Origin: Flabesymbios commensalis
Taxonomy: Eukaryota > Annelida > Polychaeta > Terebellida > Flabelligeridae
Direction: 5' to 3'
DNA length: 64,000 nucleotides
Assembly (NCBI GenBank): GCA_964017125.1
Contig: OZ024909.1
Location: 54,848,596-54,912,595 of the forward strand
The notes under the pieces are model-generated. The model ran no database searches. It was not told the DNA's origin and saw only the letters and a list, made by a program, of their open reading frames with translations. Positions 31,478 to 42,299 of this stretch are shown here, one piece after another (the stretch's first letter is position 1; the number at the start of each line of letters is the position of its first letter). A program made the translations under genes and the position numbers.

Positions 31478-33833
31478 TCAGATTAATGTAACATCATTAC
31501 AAATCCAATCTGTAAGGAAGGCCGAGCGTGTAATATCATAATCAACAGCTTCATCTGCATCTTCATCTAATAATTGATAAGCTATCACAAATGTACATTT
31601 CTTACGTTTTTTCAGTTTTAATATTTGCCCTTTGTAAATATGATTGTCTGTAGTTTCCCCGTCATACCATGTGTGGAATATGTGCTGATCTTTAAGCGAC
31701 GCGGGATCCTTTAGTGTTTTAGTGATGAAACTAACCTCCTCATCTGTATTTTGTGTAGCAATTTGTCTCACCTCTTCTTCTGAAACTTGTTGTTTTTGCT
31801 CTAATACTACTACAGCTTTCTCTATTTGCTTCCTCTCAATGGTATCCTTCTTTCTCCCCCTTTCAGTCATTCGTTTTAATACTTCTATATCCACCTCTTT
31901 AGCTCTGAGTAGTTTGTCTCTGTTTATCGTAGGTGCAGCATGCAAAGCATATGTGACAGCGGAATTTTGTTGGGTAGCAGAGAGACTATTCAGCCAAGGC
32001 ATTGTATGATTGGACTGGACCTTCACTTTTGCATCAATGAAATGCATGGTTGCATTTGGAGCTCTCCGGTGCTGTGCATCAGTCATTGCCATTATTCTCT
32101 CTGCTTGCATATTATGAGTGGGTGCGGCTTTTGTAATAGAAATTTCACTGTCTGTTGGTTCTTGTAAATATTTAGGACCTAATTGCCTTTTCAGTACTTT
32201 GATGAATGCTTCAGCCAGGGACTTGATGGTCTCCTTGAACAGTGAGTCAGCCTCAGGGGTTGGAGGGGTCAATAAATCTAAATTTGTAAAATCAGAAACA
32301 ATTGGTTGATCGAAAACATCTGTGCGCATCCTGATTATATCCACGATATAAAGTGGCTCTCTCTCAATGTGCTCCAAATTAGAAATACATGTTTGAAATT
32401 TATCGGTGAGTGCTAAGTTTGATTCCTCTTCGGAGTAGGTCAATGCCATCCAAGGTGATGTTAATATTTTTCCAAAGAGTCCAAGACATCTGAGGTGAGT
32501 CTTGATATCAGCGTTCTCTAGATCTTGAAGTATAGCAGAAGTCAGACCTCCTAGTGGTGAACAAAAATTCTTTAAGAAATGGAGCAGCTTGTCAATGAGG
32601 ATGATGTAAATTCCAGCTAAATGAAATAAGATGTGGATTCTGTTCCCGACATATCTAGGGAAGAGTTTCATTTTAATTCCTTCCTTCCTGAAAAAACTTT
32701 TAAAGGCAGCTGGATCGCCCTTTCCCTGCTTGTAACGTATTTTTGACAGTGCAGTTATAACATTAACGGCAGGACTCTCTCTGCCGTAAACTTTACCACG
32801 AACGTCGCTCTCCTTTAAAGTGGCACGAGCTTTGCTTGCTAAGCTGTCCAACGGATGTACGTTACAATTCAATTCCATAATAGTAGGATTAATCATTTCC
32901 TTCAGCTCTTCCACCACACAATGGTTGACAGCCACTCTATCTGTTATAGTACATGTTATGTTCTTTTTCATGTTTTCCTCTATCTTGTTACGATCAGTTT
33001 CTTGCCAGTTGGAGTAAGTTTTCGCAGAATCAGTCGGTGTTTGCTGTGTGTGTTTTATGTAATCTGCAGTCCTGCCACCTGGTAGATGGGACACACTCAT
33101 AGTGTGATATGTGCGCTTTGTTTCTGAAGGCATATTACTGTCAGACTCTTTAGGTACAGCAATGTAGATACCATTGATATGGTCACCGCCAAGAGATGTA
33201 GCGTCCATCCCCATACAGATATTAGGAGTAGTAGCCAATAATGAGCCACCCTGCATATCACTAAGTAGACCCATTTCTCTTGCCATGTTGGCTATGGTAG
33301 ATTTACATGGGGTCGCCTCCAAATATTTCCCTGTCAGAGTTTTACAGATGAACTGGATGACATTTCCAACATGTTCCACAGGTGTTTCATGTGCTAGCGC
33401 ATAATATACACACATACGCATTTTTGTATTGTAAATTTGACCTTCTTTGGTATTAATATGTTCGTTGTTGTCTTCTAGGTTTTCTTTTATAATTTCATTT
33501 TCATTTTCAATCCTTAGTATTTCCTCCTTCATATTTTTGAAGCTTTCCAAATAATCTCTTCTCTTCTGATCAGCAATCGATGTCTTATATTTACGTTTGT
33601 AGTAGTATTTCAGACTTGTGATTCTTGATTTTAAACGAGCAATTTCATGCTGTTGTTCTCTGATTTGTAGCTCCATCTTCAACACTTTGTGGTTTTCATT
33701 TGATTTTTTAAGTTTTTTGTATTTGTTCTTCCATAACAATGAGCTGGCTTCACTCCTTTTAATTTTCTGTCCCTTTCTACTTCGTTTCTTCTCCTTATGT
33801 GTCTGTGACTTTTGTGTTTCTTCAATTTGTTTC
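31478..33833 (-). CDS. Transposase, last and main exon (residues 216-1000)
   Basis: An unbroken 784-codon exon plus the end of a split codon. The acceptor is TTATTTACAG, phase 2, matching the upstream exon. In order: a basic segment KKRSRKGQKIKR (about 227-242); a long Lys/Glu coiled-coil-like stretch (about 260-345); a helical region with RMCVYYALAHETPVEHVG; ICMGMDATSLGGDH with a likely catalytic Asp (426); TCTITDRVAVNHCVVEELK with a second Asp (514); and MELNCNVHPLDSLASKAR with a C-x2-H pair (539, 542), as in several DDE transposases with an inserted domain. The third acidic residue is not assigned. I recall similar uncharacterised proteins in marine invertebrates and fish but cannot name the superfamily with certainty. 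It would bind the element ends and cut and paste the element in the nucleus. Confidence 0.82.
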
Positions 33834-33921
33834 CTGTAAATAAAATACATTATCCTTTTTACACTAAAATATTTTTAAATCAGGCCAGATTAAAAAAAAC
33901 ATCTGCACTTACATTATTATA

Positions 33922-34099
33922 GATACCGCATTTGTTCTAAGGCGCTTATTAGAATACCCCCTGAGGGAGCGTGGGCGCTTATTAGAGACAAGTAGTTTTT
34001 TATTGATAATGTAGTGTACATGAGCGTTGGTTTTATTTCCAAATCAGGGAGAGTGGGCGTTTATTGGAATATGGGTGTTCCTCAGAATATATACGGTAT
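33922..34099. mobile_element. Small MITE with TACCGTA ends in the last transposase intron
   Basis: 178 bp. The left end ATACCGCATTTGTTCTAAGG pairs with a right end whose complement reads ATACCGTATATATTCTGAGG. Inside, GGGCGCTTATTAGA-type motifs repeat. A relative with TTATAATAAACGCCCATATT lies near 43410. Confidence 0.65.
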
Positions 34100-34482
34100 A
34101 TCATGTATATGCGATAGTGTCACATACTGACATTTTATTCTGCTATACAATGGAACCTGCTATGAGCAGCCACTCTTTAAAGCAGCAAACCTATTTTGGG
34201 AGGCCATTTAGCTATTCTCAAAAGTGGCATATTATATTTAAATAAACTTTCTATGAGCAGCCACCTAGCTTAAAAGGCCACATTTCCTTTGTCACAAGGG
34301 TGGCTGCTCATAGCAGGTTTTATTGCATTCTGCTTTTGTTAAATGTAGCCTACCTATATAGCCTATACCAACATACCTATTTTCTTCAAATTTCATAATA
34401 TATATCTCAATGTTTGTAAACCATTGAATTAATAATCTAATGAATAGTGACATCTATCATTAATAATTTTTTTTTCAGGTAC

Positions 34483-34590
34483 CTTGGTGATGGTGATGGT
34501 GGAGACAAATCTGTTGTTCTCTTCTGGCTATGTGGATGAAACGTCTGTTGTCTGAGTTGTTGTAGCTGTGGCAAACATTGAATTCTTTCC
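34483..34590 (-). CDS. Transposase exon 5, Ser-Pro repeat exon
   Basis: 108 nt, phase 2 at both ends. It encodes ERIQCLPQLQQLRQQTFHPH and ends KRTTDLSPPSPSPR. The acceptor is TATTTGCAG and the donor AAG|GTACCTG. It is a close relative of the next exon upstream (34849-34956), of identical length and phase. Probably intrinsically disordered. Confidence 0.75.
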
Positions 34591-34848
34591 CTGCAAATAA
34601 AATATTTCTCATATTACAACAAATTCTAATGCAGTCCTCCGGTCCAAATATGTTTATTGTATGATCCATCATGCCCTAACCCGATTTACTGTGTTACTTT
34701 CAGACATTTCATTATTTATTGTTTACTGGAGTTACTGGTGAAAAATGTAATAAATCCCAGTTTTAATATTTTACCTATCCAAAAGTTTATTAACACATTC
34801 ATCTATTGTCATCAGTTGATAATAGAAGCAATATTTTTTTTCAGATAC

Positions 34849-34956
34849 CTTGGTGATGGTAGTGACAAATCTGTTGTCCTTTTCTGTTGGTGGAATGTCT
34901 GTTGTCTGAGCTGCTGTACCAGTGGTGTTGAACATGTTGAATGCTGAATTTGTTTA
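34849..34956 (-). CDS. Transposase exon 4, duplicated Ser-Pro exon
   Basis: 108 nt, phase 2/2. It encodes KQIQHSTCSTPLVQQLRQQT and KRTTDLSLPSPR. The intron sequence just after its donor (GTATCTGAAAAAAAA) also resembles that after exon 5 (GTACCTGAAAAAAAA), so exon and flanks were duplicated together. Confidence 0.75.
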
Positions 34957-35374
34957 CTGCAACAAGAATAAAGTATTAGTTCAAAAATTACTGGCAAATT
35001 TGGTTGAGGTGTGTTTCTCATGATCACAGATATTCAGTTGAAGTTGGATTGGAGCAAAATTTAAAAGAAAAGATTATTTTTATCAATATCCTAGCATGTT
35101 TACATACAGAAAATTACTACCAGTTTTAACCTCCCAAAAATGTGATTATATTGAAATAAATTGTGAGTTGTGCATTCCTACCACATTCTTCTTAGCTGAT
35201 GAAAAATACCTGGAAAACCTTTCATTTCAGAAGGTCATTTCAGAAAATATGTGTAATTCATGTTGGTGAATGTAAAATAAGATATATCTGGTCTCACTAC
35301 AATAGGATTTTTTTTCATTAATTGCAAGTCCTGGGTTCATGTTTAGCACTAAGACAATATTGTTCAACACATAC

Positions 35375-35494
35375 CTTAATGGCGGTGAGGCTGGAGGATC
35401 AATTATAATTGGTGACAACTCTCTTCTTCGCTTTTGACTGCGTTGTGCTGGTTGTGGTCGGGCTGAAGTTGAATGTTGAGTTCCTTTTATGAGA
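35375..35494 (-). CDS. Transposase exon 3, diverged Ser-Pro exon
   Basis: 120 nt, phase 2/2. It encodes IKGTQHSTSARPQPAQRSQK followed by RRRELSP and PPASPPLR. The basic KRRRELSP stretch could serve as a nuclear localisation signal. Acceptor TGGTTGCAG, donor AAG|GTATGT. Confidence 0.72.
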
Positions 35495-35894
35495 CTGCAA
35501 CCAAAGGAAAAAAAAATTCTCATTTTTTTCCATCTAATATAAATCAGTTGTCAATCATTTTGTTCCACAACTCTCGAACATTGCAGGGCAGAACAAAAAC
35601 TTTGGGGGGGGGGGGCGAATGGATTATTTTACGTTGAAGTGTCAAACAACAGGAGTTTTATTCGTGGGAAAAATCTGAACATTTAACGCCCCTCTGGATT
35701 GACTCCACTGCATTGGATTACCAGAATCAATTAATATATGTACATGTACATGTATATTGATGTGAGCAAATATTTTGCGACAACTTTCGTAATGTTATTT
35801 CATTGAGTGTGCTCCCCATTGAATAGATGCTTAAGAATGGTTACCGGTATATATAATATCAATATATGAGAAATGTGTGACCATGTCCATGTAC

Positions 35895-36048
35895 CTTGAT
35901 GATGATTGTGCTGAATGATCAGTGCATGGTGGTGACAACTCTCTTCTGTTCTTTATGCTGATGGTGAAGGGCATATTCAGGAAATTTTCAAGCACGGCAC
36001 TACCTCCTCCATGGTTTTTCAGAATCTTAACTCGTGATTTTTTAATAT
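35895..36048 (-). CDS. Transposase exon 2
   Basis: 154 nt, phase 1 in and 2 out. It encodes DIKKSRVKILKNHGGGSAVL, then ENFLNMPFTISIKNRRELSP and a Ser-rich end. Its NRRELSP matches the RRRELSP of exon 3, so it also shares part of the duplicated cassette. Acceptor ATATTTACAG, donor AAG|GTACATG. Confidence 0.7.
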
Positions 36049-36324
36049 CTGTAAATACAATATCATAACAAATTAATTCATGATGACTGTTGAAGTTGAA
36101 CTTCTTGTGTATGAAAACGTACAATAAATTTGAAACATTGGTGACATAATAAAATTTGCATTGCCTGAAGGATCATACAACATTATACTATTTAAGATGT
36201 TCTTATACACAATAAAAATGTGTTGTGTTGAAAATAAAAAAATATTAAATTGTGGTGGATGTTTTATAGCATGAATACAATAATCACTTATGAATACATG
36301 ATTGACTGCATTTGGTTTCATTAC

Positions 36325-36490
36325 CATGAATAGCAGTGGACATCCTAGATCCTGTGATGGGAGGTATCTTTAACGCCTCACATATCTTGTTTGCCGGTTC
36401 CTGCCAAAGTACTTTGTATTTCTTTACATATGTGAGAATATCATACACATCTTTGTTTCTAATCACCACTGGAAGTGACATCCACGGAGG
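36325..36490 (-). CDS. Transposase exon 1 with the likely start codon
   Basis: Acceptor TTTTATGCAG; donor ATG|GTAATG, phase 1. The first in-frame Met is at 36481-36479 (MSLPVVIRNKDVYDILTYV), giving a protein of 1,000 residues with all downstream phases in agreement. Upstream is either an untranslated exon ending at the consensus donor CAG|GTAAGT (cut at 38468/38467) or a coding exon (38352-38387). It continues KKYKVLWQEPANKICEALKI, a small helical region of unknown function. Confidence 0.65.
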
Positions 36491-36673
36491 CTGCATAAAA
36501 CAAAAATATATATGGTTATTTAAGTATAATATCTCAAGATTTATATAGGATTTACTGATGTGTCTGAGGTAAATACTGAGGTAAATACTAGAAAAATATA
36601 GTCTTTTTTTAGAATCTTTTTTAATTTTAATTATGTTCCAGCTAATTTATACAAAAGAAAAACAATTTCTGTT

Positions 36674-37000
36674 AGGCCAAAAAAAAAATTGTTTGTTCCC
36701 GGTAACCTGACAGACCCTAATTTTAGGTGTCGACCCTAGATTTTTTTCAAGATCTGCCGACCCTAATTCTTTTTATCAATAAATAACAGAGCAATTTTTT
36801 TTTATTTTAGCATTCTGATCGGCGCACAGTATAAAAGAATTTGTTTATTTTGCTTTATTGCACAAAAATAACCCAACATGTGCAACACCTAATCTGCTAA
36901 TAGGGTGTATCAAAAAAAAAAAAAAAAAAACAATCCGACCTACCTACCCCATTTCTAAAAAGTCTGTTACCGGGAACATACAATAAATTTTTGTAGGCCT
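36674..37000. mobile_element. 327-bp MITE, AGGCC-A(n)-TTGT ends, in a transposase intron
   Basis: The left end AGGCC, an A-run, then TTGTTTGTTCCCGGTAAC; the right end GTTACCGGGAACATACAA then TTGTAGGCCT. Inside are CCGACCCTA motifs and a 19-base A-run (about 36911-36929). Related ends are at 51965-51995 and, inverted, at 54862-54900. Confidence 0.65.
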
Positions 37001-37669
37001 TAGCAGATATTTTCATATTTTTTTTTTCCTTATTACAATACAAGATGACAAATAATAAAAACTTAGAACATATACATTTTTAAATATAGATTGGAGTTTT
37101 AGAAATATTTGTCATGTCACTCAAATGTATAAATTAATGTCAAGTCAAAAAAGAGCATATCATTTTAGCATCAGCCAAATCATGTTACTTCAGTAAAAGG
37201 GTACAAAACATGCATGAGTTGTATTGTCACTGCTCATGATGTTGAAGGATTTAATTAATAAACTAAAACATATATTAAGACATTTTTAGGCCTATATTCA
37301 CTGCTGTTATAATAGTAATTATGTCTTATAATATCTTACATGTATTTTTTTTATTTGTAGGGCATATGGCAGTTTGATATTTTGTCATTCAATAAATTCA
37401 ATGTCATTCAAAAATATAGATATATTATTTATATGTAGACTAATTTAATTAATTGGTATTGGAAGTCTGGGAACATTTATAGTATGGGCTGGGGAGTCTA
37501 TGACGAATGGCAGTTTAAGATTATAATTGTATTGTTATGACGCCATTATTACATTCATATTGCATCGTAAGATGCCGCACTGACAGCAGCAAGAGTGGGT
37601 TTATCATGCCAGCACTAATTGACACACGTGCTCGTTGAATGAATGTTTGTTTACAAATAATCTCAATCA

Positions 37670-38110
37670 CACGGGAGGTGCGGCAGGGATGATGTGAAAT
37701 GACTTGCCGGAAATTAGGCTTTGTCAACTCATAATTATTTTGCTTAAAAAACACTTCATTCCTTGATGGACTATTAATGATTAATTGACCATTACAGAAT
37801 TGTGAATATATCACATTATTTGAAATAAGGTGACTTAATACTGATATAATGACGATAGTAATTCGTTTGACATGGAGTCACAGACCCTTACTGACAAGGA
37901 TGGTGTGAAATATCTTGCCGGAAATTAGGCTTTATTATGTAATAAATACATCATAATTATTTGATATAAAACACACATTATTACTGATGGGTTATTAATT
38001 AAGTATTACAGAATCGTGTATATTACATTTTTTCAAATAAAGTTACTTATTATTAATAATAATAGCGATAATAGTGAAGGGTCGATCGCTTGACAGGGCA
38101 ATGCAGGGAG
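37670..38110. repeat. Two-copy tandem duplication of about 220 bp in the transposase 5' intron
   Basis: CTTGCCGGAAATTAGGCTTT occurs at about 37701 and 37917, with matching flanks (GTGTGAAAT, CATAATTATTT, TTACAGAAT). A perfect CRE palindrome, TGACGTCA, follows at 38154-38161. Confidence 0.65.
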
Positions 38111-38351
38111 TGGGACGACACAATTTCCGCCCTGACGAGCCGCGATGTTGACATGACGTCACGCACCGGTAGCAGACGACATTTTCAGGGCAAAGGTCAC
38201 CGACTGCCGAATGTAATTACTCGGTTCAGCGATATCGCAGGGACATGGTTGTTACATCATTTTAAACTAAAGACTATGTAGATTTACCGGGAATTAAAAT
38301 TAAATGGCCTTTAGAAATTTATTTGGGAGAAATACATCAAATTGTACGAAC

Positions 38352-38467
38352 CTCGACCAGTTTCTGTACGGCCGGCAGATCTTCCATGTTGAACAGCACC
38401 CGGATGTAAAGAGTTCTCACGACACAAAACATATCAGCATCTTCCACAAAATGTCCGCAACACTTAC
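38352..38467 (-). CDS. Possible upstream transposase exon with a THAP-like end
   Basis: If an acceptor at CAG (38468-38470) is used, this exon reads KCCGHFVEDADMFCVVRTLY, then a stretch ending MEDLPAVQKLVE, and joins exon 1 in phase 0 through a weak donor, GAG|GTTCGT. C-x2-H-F followed by an acidic stretch and an AV-x2-L resembles the C-terminal half of a THAP zinc finger, a domain known from Kolobok and P-type transposases. Against it, the same CAG|GTAAGT is also a perfect donor, and no N-terminal THAP half (C-x2-4-C) was found. Confidence 0.3.
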
Positions 38468-38539
38468 CTGCTTTCGGATTGAAAATCGATGCAATATTGA
38501 TCGTATTGTCAGTAAAAACACAACGTCATGTTAATTACA

Positions 38540-39565
38540 TTATTTCACCGACGTCGCTAATCGTGGCACAGTTTTCGTATCGGCCATATCGTCACAAAAT
38601 TATAGCGTCATAGCGCGAGTCACTGGAGTACCTACATAAATAGCTTATTTTTTTCTGCCTTTTTTTATCATCGCGTTTTGCGACCCAAATCTCTTTAACG
38701 GACTGCATGATATTTCGGCTTGGTGAGGGAGGAGATATTCGCGATGGTAAAATATTTTTATTTGTTTGTGTTCGGAAGAACAGTGGGAAGTCGCGCTATA
38801 ATTTCGGCGGGTTTCGGCCAATTTTTGAGGATTTGGTGGGTCTGTAAAGAGACCTTGTTTATTAAAAAGTGAAAATTTCAATATTCTGTTATGATATTGT
38901 AGAGAATTGTACATATAGCCATGTAAAGTAATGATAAATGTATGTGATTGCAAAATTTTATGCGAATTGGGTTTAGCGCGAATGAGCGCCGGGCATTTGA
39001 ATCGGCTAATATCGGCAAAATCGACGTTGTTTCGTCAGAAAACACGCTGCCGCAGAATACGACGTCATGCAAACAACTGCGTTTGGATCGTTGCGCTGAA
39101 CAGCTGAGAGCATGCTCTTCTGATTTCATTATCGTCGTCCAGTCTTGCTAATAATTCATGGACTGTAGGCCTATATGATATTATAAAATGTGTGTCAACA
39201 CTTATTCTGGACATAATCACGTAAAATAAATAAATTACGGGGAAAGTGATAGTTTTTTTCTCATTCAAACAAACAAGTCACCAGTAGATGAAATATTTTC
39301 AGAATGGTCTGTGAGTTATTCTCTCACGCTGTTCCATGCTGTTGAATCCCTCCCGCCGTTTCATTCATAAACAGTATGGTATTCGACGAGATTTTTCGGC
39401 GGGTATGGTGACGGTAAATGTATGCGCCCGTAACCTCTATACCCGGGCCGCTGTTCCCTAGACGTCGCACAATCCACCCGTACAGTACACAACAAGTTGA
39501 TCTACGAGGGGAGCTAACAGCAAATGTATTGACCAGCGAAATGATCAAGACTGAGTCTTTCAATA
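38540..39565. other. Upstream of the transposase gene; no gene recognised
   Basis: Somewhat richer in CG than its surroundings, so it may include the transposase promoter. No recognisable exon. Confidence 0.35.
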
Positions 39566-39569
39566 GTAA

Positions 39570-41270
39570 TGTAGCAGGGTTTGACACAAACTTTTTTGAG
39601 CAGTGGTCCACAGGACCACCAGCTCAGAGAATCTGGTGGTCCTACAATTTTTCTGGTGGTCCTGAGAATAAAGTCTCGGCACACAAATTCATACGCGTAT
39701 ATCATTGAAAAGTGAGTGAGTTAAAAACAAAATTAATATGGCGATTTATAGCAAGCTTGATTTGAATTTTACATTCATATCATTTTGATACCAATTGATC
39801 TATATTTGGTAACCATTTCTTGCTTTAAAAACATTGAAATCGGGAAATATAGGCCTAAGTATAAAATGTAGTCCCTATGCTGGTAGTAGCAAGGCATATG
39901 ATTGACTAAGTCTGTCAGCCTCCCCCCCCCCCCTCCAGCCTGATACACCACATTGGATGTGCTGTTGGAGTAGGCTAAAGCGTTTTGGCAACGCTCAGGG
40001 AAGGTACTAGGACCTTATATTCGAATGTGAAATAAAAAAAGCCTGATGTTTTTAAAGCACCCTTTTTTATTTTTCATATTGATAGAGTAGGCCCTATGTC
40101 CTGATGATTACAAAATATATATGTTTACATAGGGGGAGGGGCCTATATTTTTTCATTTAAAGATTGCTGGATCGAGGGGTATTATGTCTGGTGAGACAAT
40201 AAACAAGCAAAGTTCAAGGTTGATGGTAGACGGGGCCTTTGTTCCCAGAGGGTGAGCTGGATGTTGTTATAGACTCCAGAAATTCAAACAAAATGGCTGC
40301 CGTTTATACTATTCATACCAGCTTGATTCGAATTTTCAATTGTTTATCTTTTCCTAACTTCACCTTAAAAACCTATTAAAAGTGGCAGGCAGACACTTTT
40401 TCGACGTCACAAATTGATTGTACACCACTAGTCTGACTAGACAGTCAGATGAGGGCAGGCAAACAACAAACTAGTGCCTCGCGTGTTTTTTCAATAGGCA
40501 GCTGGTCAGCCGGGCTGCATGGGCTGTGACCGGCGACCTATGGCTATGTGTAACACATTGTGGAGGTTGCCGTGTCATCCTCTCCAAGGCCGTGTATGGA
40601 TGTATTTGCTTTACCCGAAAAATCCAACATGGCGGTGACTGAGGGCGATCCCGATGCCAATTGGTCCGAAAAATGTCCATAACTTTTTGTTAATAATGAT
40701 TGTGCGACCTCTGACTCTGAGCTGAGCATGCAGGTATGGAACTGAAATGTTACTGATTCTGAAAAAACTATTTTTGACCTGATTACTCCCCGATATTTTC
40801 CGATATGACAGTCCAAAGAAATGTCCCACGATTTTGTATGCGGTCGATCTGTGGCTGAAAACAGCCACTGGGGCTAATTGTGGAGGGTGGCGTTTGCTAA
40901 CTAAGTCAGCTGGGTTGATGGTCGATCTCGGCCTCAATAATTTATATCCCACATGATTTTGAGCACATATCTTTAGTTCCGTAAAAAGGGCGAGGGCGGA
41001 TGGTCAATTTCGACCTCAATAGTTCATGCCCAGCATGATTATAAACACTTGTTTTGTTCCGTGAAAGGGGGCGAGAGCGGTACCGTGTTTCTTGTATTAT
41101 CGGCCGCGATTGGCGACGATTGCTTCGATTTTTGGGCCATGTTACGATTTTGCTTACAGCTGAAATTTTCGGTGGTCCATCGGACCACTGGGTTTGAATG
41201 TTCTGGTGGTCCGACATGATTTCTGGGGGTCTCGGACCACCGGACCACCGTCAGTGTCGAACGCTGTGTA
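39570..41270. mobile_element. 1.7-kb inverted-repeat element with GTGGTCC motifs
   Basis: The left arm (about 39577-39665) and the inverted right arm (about 41158-41262) share GTGGTCC-rich sequence: CAGGGTTTGACACAAAC on the left, AGCGTTCGACACTGACGG in complement on the right. Near 40918-41080 there are two tandem copies of about 82 bp (landmarks CCTCAATA and GGGCGAG). No coding capacity. Confidence 0.55.
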
Positions 41271-41671
41271 GGCGTAAACAAACACTAACAGATATATTTT
41301 TAGTCCTTGAAGCGCTAAATTCATTAATTCACCAAGTGGGTGATAATTAATCATATGTGTTGTCAGAAAACAATGATCACTGACAATACTGCAGTAAAAC
41401 TGTATTACTGGAATACTGAGCTGGCTGATCAATGTAATTTGTGCTAGGTCTATTTGCCTTTGGTTCCAAAGGCAATTCATGTAGGCCTAACCAATTTAAA
41501 TGTTTGAATGATCACTTTCTCAAGTTGAATAACTCTACAATCTACAGCTGTTGACCATATAATTACTGCATGCTATGAGCAATCACAAAAAAATACTTCT
41601 AAATAATTAAAAAAAAACCATAATCTAGTTACGCTTAGATCTAATCGCACTCAGCAGCAAAGTGGTGTGAC

Positions 41672-41830
41672 GGTGATATACTCTCCCCCCCTTCGTTGAC
41701 AAAGAAAATGAAAATATATATTTCATATTTTGCTGTTCTTTCAGCTAAAATAGGCCATTTTCAAATTAAAACTCTGTTTTTTTTCATCTGAGGGTCCCTC
41801 TCCGCTTTTGGATCCCCACTCAAACATTCC
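41672..41830 (-). repeat. Dispersed repeat, inverted copy of 63560-63685
   Basis: The complement carries GGCCTATTTTAGCTGAAAG and AACAGCAAAATATG and then a G-run, as does 63560-63685. The pairing shows one unnamed repeat family that lies both inside the big transposon and in MCM4 intron 3. Confidence 0.55.
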
Positions 41831-42141
41831 TGTCGGAAACCCTGTTTCAGTGCGGGGATCGACTATACTGTAGGCCTATACACGTCAGAATCTGATGTAT
41901 AAAGTCAGTCCCACACTGAAAGGGTTAACCAAGCCTCGACCTAATCCCTCAAAGTAAATAATCCCCACATCATTCTGGATCTATATTTTAGTTTGCTATT
42001 ATATAACAAGGCAAACATCCGACATAAATCATTGCTAACCTGCTGGTTGGAAGTTGATCGAGCCACCTTCTGTGCTGCTACACTACTAGCACTGTGCCAA
42101 TGGTGTTTTTGTCACTGGTACATTAAAACGGTTGTGAGAAC

Positions 42142-42288
42142 CAGGGGCTGATCCAGGATTTCAAAAAGAAGGGGTGTGGGGCGATCAGGGGGACCCTCAG
42201 GAGTTTTGGGGCATATTTAGCCCAATTTTTTCTAACAAAATGTGTAACGAAAAGGAGTTGCGCACCCTCCTCCCCTCTCGATTCGGGC
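42142..42288. mobile_element. 147-bp hAT-type MITE
   Basis: Starts CAGGGGCTGATCCAGG and ends CGATTCGGGC. The flanking GTGAGAAC and CTGAGAAC (seven of eight) look like the 8-bp hAT target duplication. Confidence 0.7.
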
Positions 42289-42299
42289 CTGAGAACCAA

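Noticed and set aside
37500-38110. CRISPR-like repeats
   Set aside because: Only two units of about 220 bp, without regular spacers, in a eukaryotic intron; an ordinary tandem duplication.
38645-41480. Several overlapping 80-113-codon frames on the minus strand
   Set aside because: They overlap in different frames, lie largely in the GTGGTCC-armed repeat, and show no domain; not treated as cargo genes of the big transposon.
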